Shown in pieces: positions 63,063-64,000 of a DNA stretch of 64,000 bases (its first letter is position 1; every line of letters starts with the position of its first letter). The position numbers were made by a program, and so were the translations under genes. The notes under the pieces are model-generated. The model was not told where the DNA came from. It worked only from the letters and a program-made list of their open reading frames with translations, and ran no database searches. This DNA comes from Marininema halotolerans. GTDB taxonomy: Bacteria > Bacillota > Bacilli > Thermoactinomycetales > DSM-45169. The DNA is taken from contig NZ_FPAA01000002.1 in NCBI RefSeq assembly GCF_900116235.1, positions 1 to 64,000 of the forward strand, read 5' to 3'.

Positions 63063-64000
63063 CAGACAAATTTGTATTCACGATGGAATTCGCGAATACT
63101 CTCCAAAAATAGTCTCCCCTTACCTTGCGACGCCCTATAGGGCTCAGGCAAAACATCCACATCCAATTTCACATTTCTTGTTCCAAACTTGACTGCGTCA
63201 CTTCCCACCAACAAGGCATCATATTGATCCATGCTCAACGGATAGCGTTCGTTAAGCTGTGTTTCAATTTGAAAACGCTGCTGAAATTCTTGTCCTTGCC
63301 TTGACACCACACCACTATAAAATTCGGAACAGCAACCTGAACCATAGGAAAAAAGCCCTATTCGCTTTGATTGATCAAAGGTTCCATTATCAATTGTACT
63401 TGCGAGGGATAGTAGCACCGTCCCCCCCATAATGTTCCCCACACGTTGACAATAGTTCAGCCCAGGTAATACCCGTTGATGAAAGTCCTCCTCAATTTCC
63501 CTTGGCTTTGCCTTTACCATCTTACGCATCATCGTACGATGGGCCCCCTTCACCATCCCACCAAAGGGAGTATGAAAGGCGAGAAATTGAAAGGTATCGC
63601 GATAGTTAACGTCAACCACCCGTTTTTGATACTCCAGAAAAGCATTTTCACAACAATCGAGATACGACAACAGTGATAAGTCCGCATCTCCAGCCTCGCT
63701 ATCCGGAATCGGTCGACAAGTATCCATGACTTCATAACCATAGTAACCATTGGCACCAACATCCACTTGAAACACGCGTGGGTTCTCGCCAATTAGGAGC
63801 GCTACCGCTCCAGCTCCACCGCTGGGTTCTGCGTAGGACCAATCCTCCGTCAACGCATCCCCACCTTCAGCGACTAAAAAGCGTGAGATATCCGTTGCGA
63901 TTACAAGCGCCTTCGCTCCAGGGGAAGCCTGGGATAATATAAAATTAACAGCCATTTGAAAACCAGCTGTCCCTGCATAGCAGGCGTTCTTCAATTCAAA
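63062..64000 (-). CDS. pksG: HMG-CoA synthase-like beta-branching enzyme (3' part; cut by window edge)
   Basis: The last 312 residues of an HMG-CoA synthase homologue. The first visible residues, FELKNACYAGTAGFQMA, contain the nucleophilic Cys. Further hallmarks are FLAFHTPFGGMVKGAHRTMM with the catalytic His and RIGLFSYGSGCCSEFYSG. It condenses an acetyl-ACP unit with a beta-ketothioester, starting the beta-branch finished by PksH and PksI. The 5' end and the ACP/KS partners expected upstream lie beyond the window. Confidence 0.93.
   Translation of the reverse strand, partial: FELKNACYAGTAGFQMAVNFILSQASPGAKALVIATDISRFLVAEGGDALTEDWSYAEPSGGAGAVALLIGENPRVFQVDVGANGYYGYEVMDTCRPIPDSEAGDADLSLLSYLDCCENAFLEYQKRVVDVNYRDTFQFLAFHTPFGGMVKGAHRTMMRKMVKAKPREIEEDFHQRVLPGLNYCQRVGNIMGGTVLLSLASTIDNGTFDQSKRIGLFSYGSGCCSEFYSGVVSRQGQEFQQRFQIETQLNERYPLSMDQYDALLVGSDAVKFGTRNVKLDVDVLPEPYRASQGKGRLFLESIREFHREYKFV

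Overview
This window is bacterial chromosome from a low-to-mid GC Gram-positive (Bacillota). Support comes from Bacillus-type genes (menaquinone set, ecsAB, msrA, and relatives of YneR, YhzD and YyaL), strong AGGAGG-like ribosome binding sites, frequent TTG/GTG starts, lipobox lipoproteins and many hairpin-plus-T terminators. The mix of orphan Rhs toxin tips, a PksGHI-type cassette and Bacillus-like metabolism suggests a Thermoactinomycetaceae-like member of the Bacillales. That placement is inference only.

Layout. 1-410: 5' end of a TnpB gene with a structured IS-type end. 411-5538: DedA protein, VOC protein, NADP-dependent reductase, oligopeptide-binding lipoprotein, GNAT acetyltransferase, small membrane protein. 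5613-13686: menaquinone biosynthesis (menD-menH-menB, an inverted SMR exporter gene, menE-menC, and divergent menA); menF is not present. 13910-16877: two Rhs C-terminal toxin modules in tandem with immunity genes; the second toxin, an LHH nuclease, is frameshifted. 17059-19358: trxB, a 41-residue membrane protein, msrA, a small soluble protein. 19424-24797: ribose operon rbsRKACB without rbsD, with a cre-like site. 25211-28636: DUF2062 protein, guanine deaminase, peroxiredoxin, ecsB. 28652-33315: ecsA; an HTH-TPR regulator whose stop codon overlaps a 44-residue exported-peptide gene (an RRNPP-type quorum-sensing pair); an ABC-F gene behind a roughly 300-nt leader. 33478-43425: housekeeping and transport genes (methyltransferase, MFS, NCS2 purine permease, DUF4064, YneR-like, YhzD-like, OsmC, M32 carboxypeptidase, glycine-rich peptide, YyaL-like).

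43628-57648 is an accessory stretch that looks richer in A+T by eye. It holds duplicated membrane genes, a 1.2-kb IS4-type element carrying an unknown cysteine-rich gene and flanked by a 9-bp duplication, a GMC oxidoreductase, a DM13/DoxX/two-component/CPBP locus, two convergent diverged group II-type reverse transcriptases, a SUFU protein and a YkgJ protein. 57791-59179 is a MATE exporter. 59671-64000 is the 3' end of a trans-AT polyketide cluster with the beta-branching cassette pksG (cut by the window edge), pksH and pksI, then an unusual ECH-thioesterase fusion. Tandem promoters facing the end of this cluster probably make a small RNA.

How the genes connect. The men genes convert isochorismate to demethylmenaquinone. 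Rbs proteins import and phosphorylate ribose. PksG/H/I would install a beta-methyl-type branch on a polyketide that the fused thioesterase could release. The most promising possible new systems are the regulator-peptide pair (29464-30911), the paired compact reverse transcriptases (53386-55677) and the ECH-TE fusion. All family assignments are from motif recognition by eye; no database search was run.
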